NCBI GenBank assembly: GCA_022777455.1 | Contig: JALFGI010000010.1 | Location: 1 to 31,370 of the forward strand | Source: Clostridiales bacterium | GTDB taxonomy: Bacteria > Bacillota_A > Clostridia > Oscillospirales > Oscillospiraceae | Direction: 5' to 3' | DNA: 31,370 nucleotides | Part shown: positions 17,027-25,800 of the stretch, piece by piece | How the letters are laid out: every line of letters begins with the position of its first letter | Position numbering within the stretch: the first letter of the stretch is position 1 | Notes under the pieces: generated by a model | Database searches by the model: none | The model's input: only the letters and a program-made list of their open reading frames with translations | What the model was told of the DNA's origin: nothing | Translations under genes and position numbers: made by a program

Positions 17027-17866
17027 TTAGGCCATATTCGGGTACGTTTCCCAACACATTCGGTCGAATTGGTTGACCGTCTGGAGGAAATCATCGGGAA
17101 GATATTCGTTTGCCTTTTCCTGCAAAACCAGCATATCCTCGCTCAGGCCTTCATTTGTCCGGAATCGGTAGAAGCTCCAGGCGATGGAGCCGGTAATGGC
17201 GCCCATGGTGTCCGCGTCACCGCCCAGAGAGATGACCTTGCGGATGGCATCCTCGTAGCTTTCCGACTCCAGAAAGGCAATGATGGATTCCGGGACGCTG
17301 CCCTGGCAGGTGCCGTCGAACCGATAGCCCGGACGAATTTCCGCCAGCGTCCGGTCAAGGGAATAGAAATTCCCGGAAATGTAGTCCCGGATTTCCTCCT
17401 TACTGTGCCGGGTTTTGGCAAGATAAACGGCGGCAGCGGTGGCCTGTGCACCCTTGATGCCCTCCGGGTGATTGTGGCTCACTTCGGCCGAGATTTTTGC
17501 CAGTTCCAGAGCCTCATCCAGCGTGGAGGCGATCAGGCCACAGGGAGAAACCCGCATGGCGCTGCCGTTGCCACAGCTGTTGCAGGGGTTGGAATTGTCA
17601 CATTCCAGCCACATGGCAAAATTGCAGCCGTAAGCCCCCAGGGGGTAGGGGTACTTTCTTCCAAGGGCGCGCATATTCCGGCGCATCAGCTCGTGGAGGT
17701 CTCCCCCTTTCTCGCGCCACTGCATCAGCGCCTTCGCCACCGCAATAGTCATGATCGTATCGTCGGTAATATCACTTCCTGTGATGAAAAAAGGGAAATC
17801 CCGGGATTTCTTCCCGCGAAATTCCAGGGTAGATCCGGCAATATCGCCGATAATTGCTCCGTATAT
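17027..17866 (-). CDS. ADP-ribosylglycohydrolase family protein, apparent AUA start
   Basis: This ~279-aa protein belongs to the DraG/ADP-ribosylglycohydrolase family, which removes ADP-ribose from proteins or related compounds using two Mg2+ ions. The metal-binding motifs are present: SDITDDTIM (Thr34-Asp35-Asp36) and GGDADTMGAITGS near the C-terminus. The family usually starts M-Y/I-GAIIGDIAGS. Here that place reads ATA-TAC-GGA, preceded at ideal spacing (8 bases) by AGAGGAG and directly after the stop of the upstream gene (TAA-C-ATA). No ATG, GTG or TTG with a ribosome binding site exists near it; the upstream in-frame ATG at 17944 lies deep in the preceding gene. So translation either uses AUA, or the start was lost by mutation or sequencing error. 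It is coupled to the HD hydrolase gene. Confidence 0.85.
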   Translation of the reverse strand: MYGAIIGDIAGSTLEFRGKKSRDFPFFITGSDITDDTIMTIAVAKALMQWREKGGDLHELMRRNMRALGRKYPYPLGAYGCNFAMWLECDNSNPCNSCGNGSAMRVSPCGLIASTLDEALELAKISAEVSHNHPEGIKGAQATAAAVYLAKTRHSKEEIRDYISGNFYSLDRTLAEIRPGYRFDGTCQGSVPESIIAFLESESYEDAIRKVISLGGDADTMGAITGSIAWSFYRFRTNEGLSEDMLVLQEKANEYLPDDFLQTVNQFDRMCWETYPNMA

Positions 17867-17867
17867 G

Positions 17868-18536
17868 TTATTTTCTCCTCTCTTTGAATTGTTCGACCAC
17901 CGGGCGACATTCGCACTCTTTTTCAAACACCTGAATGGTGGCATCGATAGAATCTACCACGCTGACGATATGGTATTTCAGTACAAAAAGAATGTCGGCA
18001 TCCTCCGGGTAGACAACCTTTGACTTGCGTAGCAGGGGAAGGACATAGTGCCGTGTTTCTTCTATGTAAGATTTCAGCTTCTCCACGGAGAAAGTTCCCG
18101 CCATGCTTGATACGTTGTGGCAGCGGTCGATGAGCTTGGTTAGCGCCGCTTCACGACACCCAAGCAGCAGATTGTAGTAACGGTTTTTGGCAATTTCTTT
18201 GGTTTCTCCCTCCATCACCCGGAAGGTCATCAGATCCACCGCCTGTTTCACCCTGTCGCTCACCGGCAGCTCCGCAAGGCTCACCCCGCAGTCCTCACAG
18301 ACATCGTGCAGTAGAATGGTGGCGATTACCGCATCGTCCCGGATGCCAATGCTGACTGCGTTGCAGGCCATCATCAAGGGATGGACGATATAGGGCTCGC
18401 CGTTTTTGCGCTTTTGCCCGCTGTGCTTCTCCCGGGCAAAGGACAGGGCTTTCAGGGTTTCCTTCATCCCAGCCCCCGAGGCAAAGCCCCGCAGGTAGGT
18501 GTACATTTTGTCCGGATTGAATGATGTAACTGCCAT
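17868..18536 (-). CDS. RelA/SpoT-type HD hydrolase (small alarmone hydrolase-like)
   Basis: This 222-aa cytoplasmic protein matches the N-terminal HD hydrolase domain of RelA/SpoT enzymes, which removes pyrophosphate from (p)ppGpp. Conserved residues are in the right order and spacing: His38 (HSGQKRKNGEPYIVHP), His52, His77-Asp78 and Glu81-Asp82 in LLHDVCED, and Asp137 in LTKLIDRCHN. There is no synthetase, TGS or ACT domain, so it resembles stand-alone small alarmone hydrolases (Mesh1/SAH type). Start is taken at 18536 (MAVTSFNPDK), with a GGGGA-containing site upstream; a longer start at 18593 has no ribosome binding site. The stop is one base before the ADP-ribosylglycohydrolase start codon. 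The substrate is inferred: other nucleotides are possible. Confidence 0.8.
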   Translation of the reverse strand: MAVTSFNPDKMYTYLRGFASGAGMKETLKALSFAREKHSGQKRKNGEPYIVHPLMMACNAVSIGIRDDAVIATILLHDVCEDCGVSLAELPVSDRVKQAVDLMTFRVMEGETKEIAKNRYYNLLLGCREAALTKLIDRCHNVSSMAGTFSVEKLKSYIEETRHYVLPLLRKSKVVYPEDADILFVLKYHIVSVVDSIDATIQVFEKECECRPVVEQFKERRK

Positions 18537-18656
18537 TTTGCTTTCCCCATCTTTCTTTTCAAGTTTCCTATTCAGAATGGCTATGGGTTTCATCGTGGTA
18601 TATGCTGGTAAAAGTTTGAAGTACCAACTACTCCGGGCGCAATTCCGTTTCCGGTT

Positions 18657-18872
18657 TCACCGAGCACGGAGCTTTTCAAAGTCGGGATAAGGCTCTCTGC
18701 CCAAAAGTACCGGGGAGGTAGTAAGCCAAGGTAATACGGGGGCAAGGTATGCCCCAGAGGGCGTACCGTTTCCATTGCACAGTACATAGAATCCTGCCGC
18801 CAGATCATTCTGGGAATCCCCGGTGCGCCTGCGCTGCTCATAGAGAAAATTTCCGAAGGAATAATCATTCAT
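18657..18872 (-). pseudogene. XRE-family HTH regulator fragment
   Basis: The first ~25 residues (MNDYSFGNFLYEQRRRTGDSQNDLA) look like the start of an XRE helix-turn-helix domain, helix 1 and the beginning of helix 2. After that the sequence stops resembling the family: the recognition helix and the usual VSKWE segment are absent, and the 71-aa frame ends. It has an intact promoter (18895-18923) and a strong ribosome binding site (GGAGGAGG, 7 bases from ATG). A deletion or frameshift in a former regulator is the likely explanation; a functional short peptide is less likely. Confidence 0.6.
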
Positions 18873-18894
18873 CCGTCATCCTCCTCCCGAATAT

Positions 18895-18923
18895 AGCATA
18901 ACACGCTTTGTTCTACGATTCAA
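18895..18923 (-). promoter_or_regulatory. Sigma-70-type promoter of the XRE fragment
   Basis: On the minus strand TTGAAT (18918-18923), 17-base spacer, TATGCT (18895-18900). The first start codon downstream is the XRE fragment at 18872. The same transcript could continue into the HD hydrolase and ADP-ribosylglycohydrolase genes, since no terminator is seen between. Confidence 0.55.
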
Positions 18924-18990
18924 TTGGGAAAATGTCGATTACTGGTAGAAATGATGAAAACATCCATCGGGCTCTCTATAAAACTATCTG

Positions 18991-20775
18991 TCATGTAACC
19001 TTCCGTTCCTCAATCAGCGCACCAGTGGTATCGATCGTAAGCTCAAACTTGGTGCCCAATTCATTTTTGACATAGAAGGATACCCTCCCATTCTCAAAAA
19101 AACCTTTCTCCGCGTCGTAGGTGTTATATTCGGAGATGTCCAGAACTTTTTTGCCCTGTGCATTATAGAAATACAGAAGCTGACCATATTTGGAGCTAAT
19201 TGCCAAAAGCCCCTCGCTGTAGGGAGCTTCCAGCTGATAATCCGTTTCCGGAATTAAAATGGTCGGCTGCATCGTCTGCACATCGAACAGGCAGATATTG
19301 TTTATTCCGTAACGCGTATCCAATACCTGTTCCACTGCGAAGTTCCCATCGTATGTATAATATGTGTTGTCATTTTCCCTGCTCAGGAAATAGAAGTCAT
19401 CCCACTGAGAAAAACGGTAGAATTGCTGCGTTTCCGCATTGTATATCGTATCTGCTCCGTCGGAGAAGAAGCAGCCATCTTCAACATAGTGAAATCCGTT
19501 TGAAACCGAAATCAGGTCTCCCTTGTAATCAGAAGAATAGATATGACTCAGATCCTTGGACAAGGTTTCTCCAATAACACCGGTAATGAGAAGCAGTCCG
19601 TTCTCGTCCTTAAAAGGGAAATCCGCGGTCAACGGAACCAGCCAGCTGTTGTTCTTAATTACACCCAGGCTGATCTCAAAGCCATTGTAGGATTCCTCCT
19701 GCTTTGCCACGAGCGCGTAGTGATCCCCTTGCGCGCTGTAGCCCTCCGCGAGAAGCTTGTCGTATTGCCCGCTCAGGTCTACGGATTCCGCATCACCCTG
19801 GACACGCAAGGAGATGGGATGACGGATGTTTTCCCAGCCGCCTACATTGCATTGACCACGCCCGTTATCCCCCGCAGTCACCACTGTACCGTCGGCTTTC
19901 AGTCCAACGGTATGTTTGCTTCCTGCGCTGATTGCGACGATATCCGTCCACTTACCAACTTCGCACTGGCCATACTCGTTCCATCCCGTGGCGACAACGG
20001 TACCATCGGATTTCAGGCCAACTGTATGGTTGTCACCTGCGCTGATGGCAATGATGTCCGACCAGCCATTAACGGAGCACTGCCTGGCTTTGTTGGAACC
20101 CTTGGCCACTACGGTGCCGTCGGCTTTTAACCCTACCGTGTGATTGTATCCTGCTTCGACGGCGATAATATTCGTCCACTGGCCGACATCGCACTGGCTG
20201 TCATCGTTCAGCCCTGTGGCTACCACTGTACCATTGGCCTTCAAACCTACCGTATGGAAAAATCCTGTGCCCAAAGCGATGATATCCGACCAATCTTCGA
20301 TATCGCTTTCGCCGCATTCGTTTGAGCCTGCCGCCACAACGGTTCCGTCATCCTTCAGGCCCACGGTACGCAGGCCATCGGCGCTGATTGCCACAATGTC
20401 CCTCCAGCTTCCCACCTTGTCCGCATCATATCCGCCGTCACCCGCAGCCACCACTGTTCCGTCTGTTTTCAGTCCGACGGTGTGGTACATCCCCGCTTCA
20501 ACAGCGGAAATATCCGTCCAATTGTTGATATTACATTGACCGGAGTCATTGCTGCCTACCGCTTCCACTGTGCCGTCAGCCTTCAAGCCCACAGTGTGAG
20601 TTCTGCCTGCGGCGATGGTTTTTCTGTCAGCCATCGTTTCCTGGGGAAGCTGAGGCTGCATCTGTACGGACGGCTCGGTGGCTTGTTCAGCTCTTGCCGG
20701 CATCTCATCTCGCCCACACCCAGCTGCAAGCAGGGATACCAGCAGCATCATAACAACAAACCATTTCTTCTTCAT
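18991..20775 (-). CDS. RCC1-repeat lipoprotein
   Basis: This is a 594-aa surface lipoprotein. The signal sequence ends in the lipobox LAAGC, with Cys20 the likely lipidated residue; GAAAGGAGAATGG gives the start at 20775. After a Gln/Pro-rich linker, about residues 57-325 hold seven near-identical 38-aa RCC1-type repeats with core HTVGLKADGTVVAAG and GQC...W.DI.AISAG, forming a probable propeller. The remaining ~270 residues are different, with Tyr/Asp-rich blade-like segments resembling WG-type repeats. No catalytic residues are seen; a binding role outside the membrane is inferred. It is a tandem paralogue of the disrupted gene just upstream, which shares the signal peptide almost exactly. 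A short intergenic gap (59 bases) and no clear promoter suggest it is read from the upstream gene's promoter. Confidence 0.85.
   Translation of the reverse strand: MKKKWFVVMMLLVSLLAAGCGRDEMPARAEQATEPSVQMQPQLPQETMADRKTIAAGRTHTVGLKADGTVEAVGSNDSGQCNINNWTDISAVEAGMYHTVGLKTDGTVVAAGDGGYDADKVGSWRDIVAISADGLRTVGLKDDGTVVAAGSNECGESDIEDWSDIIALGTGFFHTVGLKANGTVVATGLNDDSQCDVGQWTNIIAVEAGYNHTVGLKADGTVVAKGSNKARQCSVNGWSDIIAISAGDNHTVGLKSDGTVVATGWNEYGQCEVGKWTDIVAISAGSKHTVGLKADGTVVTAGDNGRGQCNVGGWENIRHPISLRVQGDAESVDLSGQYDKLLAEGYSAQGDHYALVAKQEESYNGFEISLGVIKNNSWLVPLTADFPFKDENGLLLITGVIGETLSKDLSHIYSSDYKGDLISVSNGFHYVEDGCFFSDGADTIYNAETQQFYRFSQWDDFYFLSRENDNTYYTYDGNFAVEQVLDTRYGINNICLFDVQTMQPTILIPETDYQLEAPYSEGLLAISSKYGQLLYFYNAQGKKVLDISEYNTYDAEKGFFENGRVSFYVKNELGTKFELTIDTTGALIEERKVT
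19811..20609 (-). repeat. Seven tandem 114-bp RCC1 repeats within the lipoprotein gene
   Basis: Each unit encodes 38 residues beginning HTVGLK.DGTV. The 114-bp period is kept across the array with only a few substitutions per unit, so repeat number could change by recombination or replication slippage. The boundaries given are approximate. Confidence 0.8.
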
Positions 20776-20834
20776 GATCCATTCTCCTTTCGTCTGTCTC
20801 TGACCCGTGTTTTATTCGTACAATGTGCCGCACT

Positions 20835-21892
20835 CTAGCGTTTCTTGCTGATGGAGGGAAGCTTTATATTTGTCCAGTCGCTGACTTCGCACTGGCCAAA
20901 ATCATCGTGATCATCATCTCTTTCAGCCACTACCGTGCCATCGGATTTCAGGCCTACGATGTGTTCGCTTCCGGCGGTAATCGCAATCACATCCGTCCAA
21001 TAATTTACATTCTCAAAATCATGGCTGCCGTCGATATAGGTCGCTTCAGGCTCGTTACTATCGTCAGGCTGGGAATAAAAGATGCGAACCCATTGCGTCT
21101 CCACCACAGTTCCATCTGCTCTCAATCCTACTGTGAGACTGCCTTTTGCACTTATTGCAACAATATCCGTCCAGTCACTGACATTATGCTGACACCAATC
21201 ATCAGGGTAATAAGGATCGGTGCAGATGGTGGACACCACAGTACCATCTGCTTTCAGACCTACAGTATGCATGCCTCCTGCGCTGACTGCAACGATGTCG
21301 GTCCAGCCGCTGACCTCACATTGACCATATTCATTTGAACCAACGGCTACTACCGTGCCGTCGGATTTCAAGCCCACGGTGTGAAGATCTCCCGCACTGA
21401 TCGCCACAATGTCATTCCAGTCACCGACATTGTCCTGCCCACACTCAAATCCATAATCATTTTGGTCATTTACGGTAGTGGACACCACAGTGCCATTGGA
21501 CTTTAACCCTTGGTATGAAAATCTCCCGCACTGATCGCAATGATGTTTCTCCATCCATCGACCTCACACTGCCCGCAATCGGCTCCACGATCCTCTCTGT
21601 CGACTAAAGCAGTAGCCACCACGGTACCATCCGCTTTCAGGCCAACGGTATGTGCTCCTCCTGCACTGACGGAGACGATGTCCTTCCAGCTGTCAACATC
21701 ACACTGACCAAAATCAACGTCATCATCAATCCTTGTAGCCACGACAGTGCCGTCGGTTTTCAGGGCCACAGTGTGACCAAATCCCGCGCTGATGAATTGT
21801 GCATTCCGTTCAATCTTGTCTTTTCGCCCGCACCCGGCAGCAAGCAGGGATACCAGCAGCATCATCACAACAACAAACCATTTCTTCTTCAT
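20835..21892 (-). pseudogene. RCC1-repeat lipoprotein disrupted by a frameshift
   Basis: The gene starts at 21892 (MKKKWFVVVMMLLVSLLAAGC, a lipoprotein signal, GAAAGGAGAATGG upstream) and runs through about seven RCC1-type repeats, several lengthened by Asp-rich insertions. In the third repeat the expected HTVGLKSNGT reads HTKG-stop: a single A is missing near 21505-21507, and the frame resumes one base off as GLKSNGTVVS until the stop at 20835. As written, the product ends at about 130 aa. It lacks the C-terminal domain of the neighbouring lipoprotein. This may be a true inactivation, a reversible frameshift or a sequencing error. It lies 56 bases downstream of PP2C with its own promoter motif. 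Confidence 0.8.
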
Positions 21893-21930
21893 GATCCATT
21901 CTCCTTTCGGTTTTGTACTGCGTTTCCTGA

Positions 21931-21975
21931 GTACAATGCTATTGTACATCATTCTAAGGGCGGATTTTTAAGGGT
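21931..21975 (-). promoter_or_regulatory. ACCCTTAAAAA promoter-like motif with palindrome before the RCC1 lipoprotein genes
   Basis: On the minus strand ACCCTTAAAAA (21965-21975) lies inside the last codons of the PP2C gene. After 18 bases comes TACAAT, a good -10 (21941-21946). The -10 is embedded in a perfect 7-3-7 palindrome, GTACAAT-GCT-ATTGTAC (21931-21947), likely an operator. The first gene downstream is the frameshifted RCC1 lipoprotein. Confidence 0.6.
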
Positions 21976-22707
21976 ATGCAGCTCCAGCAGAATGCAGCTT
22001 GCGTCGTCGGCGGGGTTGCTGCTTTCGAGGTATGCCCGGAGCTGGGATGCGCTTCCATCCTTGAGCAGCGGCTTTGCCCGGTGGGCGATGTTTCCGTTTC
22101 CACAGAGGCAGCTCGCGCCGTCGGACAGGAGCAGGATACGGGTTTTTCCCTCCAAGGAGCCAAAGCGGATACGCAGGTGGGCGACGGCGTGGTCGGAGGT
22201 TGTGAGCCAGGTGTGGTTGAAGGACAGGCCGTTCTCGGGGAGACTTAGGACGACGGCATCCCCGGTCTCCGGGATCCCCAGGGCGCAGCTGTCTCCTAGG
22301 CGGAGCAGCATATATTCCCCGGTGGCTTGGTCAACCGCGATTGCCAGCAGGGTGCTTGCAAAGGATTGCAATTCCGTATTTTTCTCCCCGGCAAGCCCTA
22401 GGAGCCTTTTACGGATTTCTTTGACCATCATGCAGGGCAGCTCATCCGGAAATGGCGCATGGATGAGGTTCCCGATTCCCAGCTCATGGATATAGTCCGC
22501 CACGGCCTCCAGACTGGCGCGCCCTCCTTCCGCTCCGAATTCCGCTCCGCTTTTGCCATCCGCGATCCCGCAGAACAAATACTCCGGATGGTTCTGCACG
22601 ACCACAATGTCCCCGCAGGGCTCGTCTCTTTCCCGGTGGAGGCGGCCTCTCACCTGGGTGTAGGATAGATTGATGAACCGGGATTCCTCCCGCAAAACAT
22701 AATTCAT
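21949..22707 (-). CDS. PP2C-family serine/threonine phosphatase
   Basis: This 252-aa cytoplasmic protein shows the PP2C (PPM) motif order: a first metal-binding Asp region (CGDIVVV), CGIADGKSGAEFG with Asp50-Gly51 in the place of the family's DGxGG, FASTLLAIAVD..YMLLRLGDSCAL, LLLSDGASCL, and a final DDASCILLEL. The core aspartates are present, so it is probably active. AGGAGG lies 7 bases before ATG 22707. It is divergent from the kinase-TIR gene, with a 170-base shared intergenic region, and likely opposes that kinase. Its promoter carries the ACCCTTAAAAA motif. Kinase/PP2C pairs of this sort are known for bacterial Hanks-type kinases and in several defence gene sets. Confidence 0.85.
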   Translation of the reverse strand: MNYVLREESRFINLSYTQVRGRLHRERDEPCGDIVVVQNHPEYLFCGIADGKSGAEFGAEGGRASLEAVADYIHELGIGNLIHAPFPDELPCMMVKEIRKRLLGLAGEKNTELQSFASTLLAIAVDQATGEYMLLRLGDSCALGIPETGDAVVLSLPENGLSFNHTWLTTSDHAVAHLRIRFGSLEGKTRILLLSDGASCLCGNGNIAHRAKPLLKDGSASQLRAYLESSNPADDASCILLELHTLKNPPLE

Positions 22708-22752
22708 GCTTACCTCCTGATTGGATTCTTTGGGAATAGACCTTACACATCC

Positions 22753-22788
22753 ATCATACGAAAGATTCTACGGACTTTTTTAAGGGTG
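22753..22788 (-). promoter_or_regulatory. ACCCTTAAAAA promoter-like motif upstream of PP2C
   Basis: On the minus strand CACCCTTAAAAAA (22776-22788) is followed, 18 bases after the 11-base core, by TATGAT (22753-22758), a good -10. The PP2C start codon is 46 bases further. No TTGACA-like -35 is present, so the motif probably replaces it. Confidence 0.6.
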
Positions 22789-22813
22789 CTCCGGGAAAAC
22801 GGGATGATTTGTT

Positions 22814-22842
22814 TTGACCTCTGGGGTAAATTATGCTAGGAT
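22814..22842 (+). promoter_or_regulatory. Sigma-70-type promoter of the kinase-TIR gene
   Basis: TTGACC (22814-22819), 17-base spacer, TAGGAT (22837-22842), 36 bases before the start codon. It lacks the ACCCTTAAAAA motif of the divergent PP2C promoter, so receptor and phosphatase may be controlled differently. Confidence 0.6.
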
Positions 22843-22877
22843 TGATATAGAATCGGGCTACAAAAGAGGTGACAGGA

Positions 22878-25800
22878 ATGCCAGAGGAAAGAAAATATCT
22901 TCCGGCTGGAACCCTGGTCAGGCTGGATGGGCAAAGGGAATACGTCATTACCGGGGAACCCATTGGTTGGGGTGGCGGCAGCATTTTGTACCCTGCGCAA
23001 AGGCGGCTCCGGAAAGACGGCGCTTTTGTGGAAGAAGAAATTTCGTATGTCCTGAAGGAATGCTATCCGGCATCCATGGGGCATTCCTTCTCCCGCAATC
23101 CCCAGGGGGAGATTGTTCCCGCTAGCGGCAGCGGGGAGGAGCTTCGCTATCTTCAGCAGGTTCAGGCTCGGCAAATGGAAGAGGGGAAAATCAGCCAACG
23201 GATTTACCGCACCGCTTCCAGAATGCTTCCCATCCGGGATTGTTCCCAGCGTGTCGAATTGACCATCCCGGGGCAGACTGAAGCATCCGCAGCCAATACG
23301 GTCACCGTCATGGACTCCCTGGCAGAAAAGGGACGAAGCCTCACCGCCTGGATGAAGGAGCGGGGCAGATTCACCCCGGCGGAGGCCTTCCGCATCCTCC
23401 AGCAGCTGCTCTTTGCCCTGGAGGAGGTGCACCGGGCGGGCTACCTCCATCTGGACATTCAGGATGGAAATGTATTCCTCCGGGGAACCCTGGAGGACAA
23501 GAGCGAGCTGGTGACGCTGATTGATTTTGGCTGTGCAAGAGAAGCCATGAACGGAAAGACCGCGCCCATCCAGGACAGGGTTATTTTCACCACCCAGGGC
23601 TTCTCCGCACCGGAAATTCTGCTGCACAACGATGGCACGCTTCAACTGGGCGCCCAGGCGGACATTTACTCCGTGGGCTGCCTTGCTCTGTATCTGCTCA
23701 CCGGACAGCGGGCCAATGTCAATGAGCTGATTGCGAATCGGACGGGCATTTATTTAAGGCCCAATCAGCTGCGGCGGATTCGCTGTCCGAAGCATCTTGT
23801 GGATTCCATGCAGTGGATTCTGAAAAAGGCGCTTGCCAAGGAGCCGGAAGATCGCTATGCTTCCGCTGAGGAAATGCTGGCGGATGTGACCAATCTGGTG
23901 GATGCCCTGCAGCCCTATCGCACCGATTTGAGTTCCGTGCGGTATGACGCCTTCGTCTGCTACAAGCACGGCCCGGTGGACAGCTCCGCCGCCCTGACCC
24001 TCCAGCGGGCATTGGAGAATTACCGGGCACCCAAAGGCGTCTCCCAGAAACGGAAGCCCTTTGGCAGGGTCTTTCTGGACGAGGGAGAACTGAGCAGCTG
24101 TGCCGACCTGGGGCAGCAAATCCGGGAGGCGCTGAAAAATTCCGGCTGGCTGATTGTCATCTGCTCTCAGGACACGCCATCCTCCCCCTGGGTGCAGGAA
24201 GAAATTGATACCTTTCTGGAATATCACGACCGTTCCCGTATTCTGGCGGTGCTCACCGGCGGGGATATTGCAGCCTCATTCCCACCCCGATTGCGGGCTG
24301 ATGCGGACGGCAAGGGAGAGGTCTTTGCGCCTCACGCATTCTGCAGCACCCCCCAGGAGGCGGCCAGGAAGCTCAAGGGGGATGCCCTGCTGAAAATCAT
24401 TGCCCCCATGCTGGGAACAACATATGACACCCTGAAGCAGCGGCAGAAAATCTACCAGTTGCAGAGAATCACAGCGATCACAGCTATCTTCCTGCTGGCC
24501 GCCGTGGGATTCGCCGCCCATGCAGTGAACCGGGCACATGTGATCGCCGATCAGGCAATTAGAATCCAGCAGGAGTACGAAAACGCACTGATAAACGAAT
24601 CCCGTTTCCTGACGGAGCAGGCACAGAAGCGGCTGGAGGAGGACGACCCCCTGGGAGCTGCGGAATTGGCGCTGGCGGCACTTCCGTCGGAAAAACAGGA
24701 TCGCCCGGTTCTCACGGAGGCGGAGTACGTGCTGGGCAAGGCACTGGGTATCTATACAACCCCATCCTCCGTGCTGGATACGGTGACCCCGGTGGGAAAA
24801 ATCGAAACGGCTTACTCTGCCTTCTGTCTGGATGATACGAAGAAATACCTGCTGACCTGGGACGGGAACCGCGTTAAGCCGGGGATTCAGGTCTGGGACA
24901 CGGAATCCCTCTGCCTGGTGCGGGAGTTGATGACGGAGGAACTGTTTCCGCCTGCTTTTCTTGGGAGCCATGACGGCGCCATCTTCTTCAAAAGCCCCAC
25001 AGAAATCACCAACATGGATTTTCTCAGCGGCAAGGAAAACTGGGTGTGGGAGGCGGAGGAAATCCGTTACGCATCCATCAGCGAAGATCGGAAAACGCTG
25101 ATTGCGCTCACCATGGAGGAAAACGAAACAGCAAAGATCAGCATCCTGTCGGCAGCGGACAGAACCTGCACCAAAGCCCATTCCTTCCCGGCTCCGGAGA
25201 AGCAATATTTGAATTCCGTTAAAGTCAGTCCGGATTCCAAATGGGCTGTTGTGGAGACCTTGGAGGAGGACCGCATGTACGGCGTATTTCCCTACAGCTA
25301 TCTGTACCTGATGGATCTGGAAACGGGGGACTTCACACCGCTTTTGGAGGATGAATGCACCATTCAGGCAGTCCGTTTTCTGGGTGACCGGCTCTATGTC
25401 ATGCGCAGCAGCGGATATACCCTTACAACAAACCAGGGAAAAACCACCTTTGAGTACATCACTCCGGTGACACAGTATCTGGAAGCCTACCAGCCGGAAA
25501 GCGGCGAATTGCTGTGGAGCAGCCGGCAGGTTTCCTATCCCAAAACCACCGGTATCTACGCCATAGAAGAAGTCCCCTATGACGACAGCACCGCTACCGG
25601 GAAGGGCATTTTGTTCACCTATTCCAACCGGTGCGTGCTGGTTGATAAGAAGACCGGAAAGACGGTGCGGGAATACGAACTGCCGGATGCGGTGATGGAC
25701 ATCCGGTATACGGAGAACGGCTTTGAGGCCGTCAATGCCAACGGCTGGTATTCCCGGGTGGACTATGACATCGACTACTACGCGGACACGGTGGTTAATC

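Noticed and set aside
18991..21892. CRISPR-like periodicity
   Set aside because: The regular repeats are 114-bp coding repeats of RCC1 propeller blades, not short repeats separated by unique spacers.
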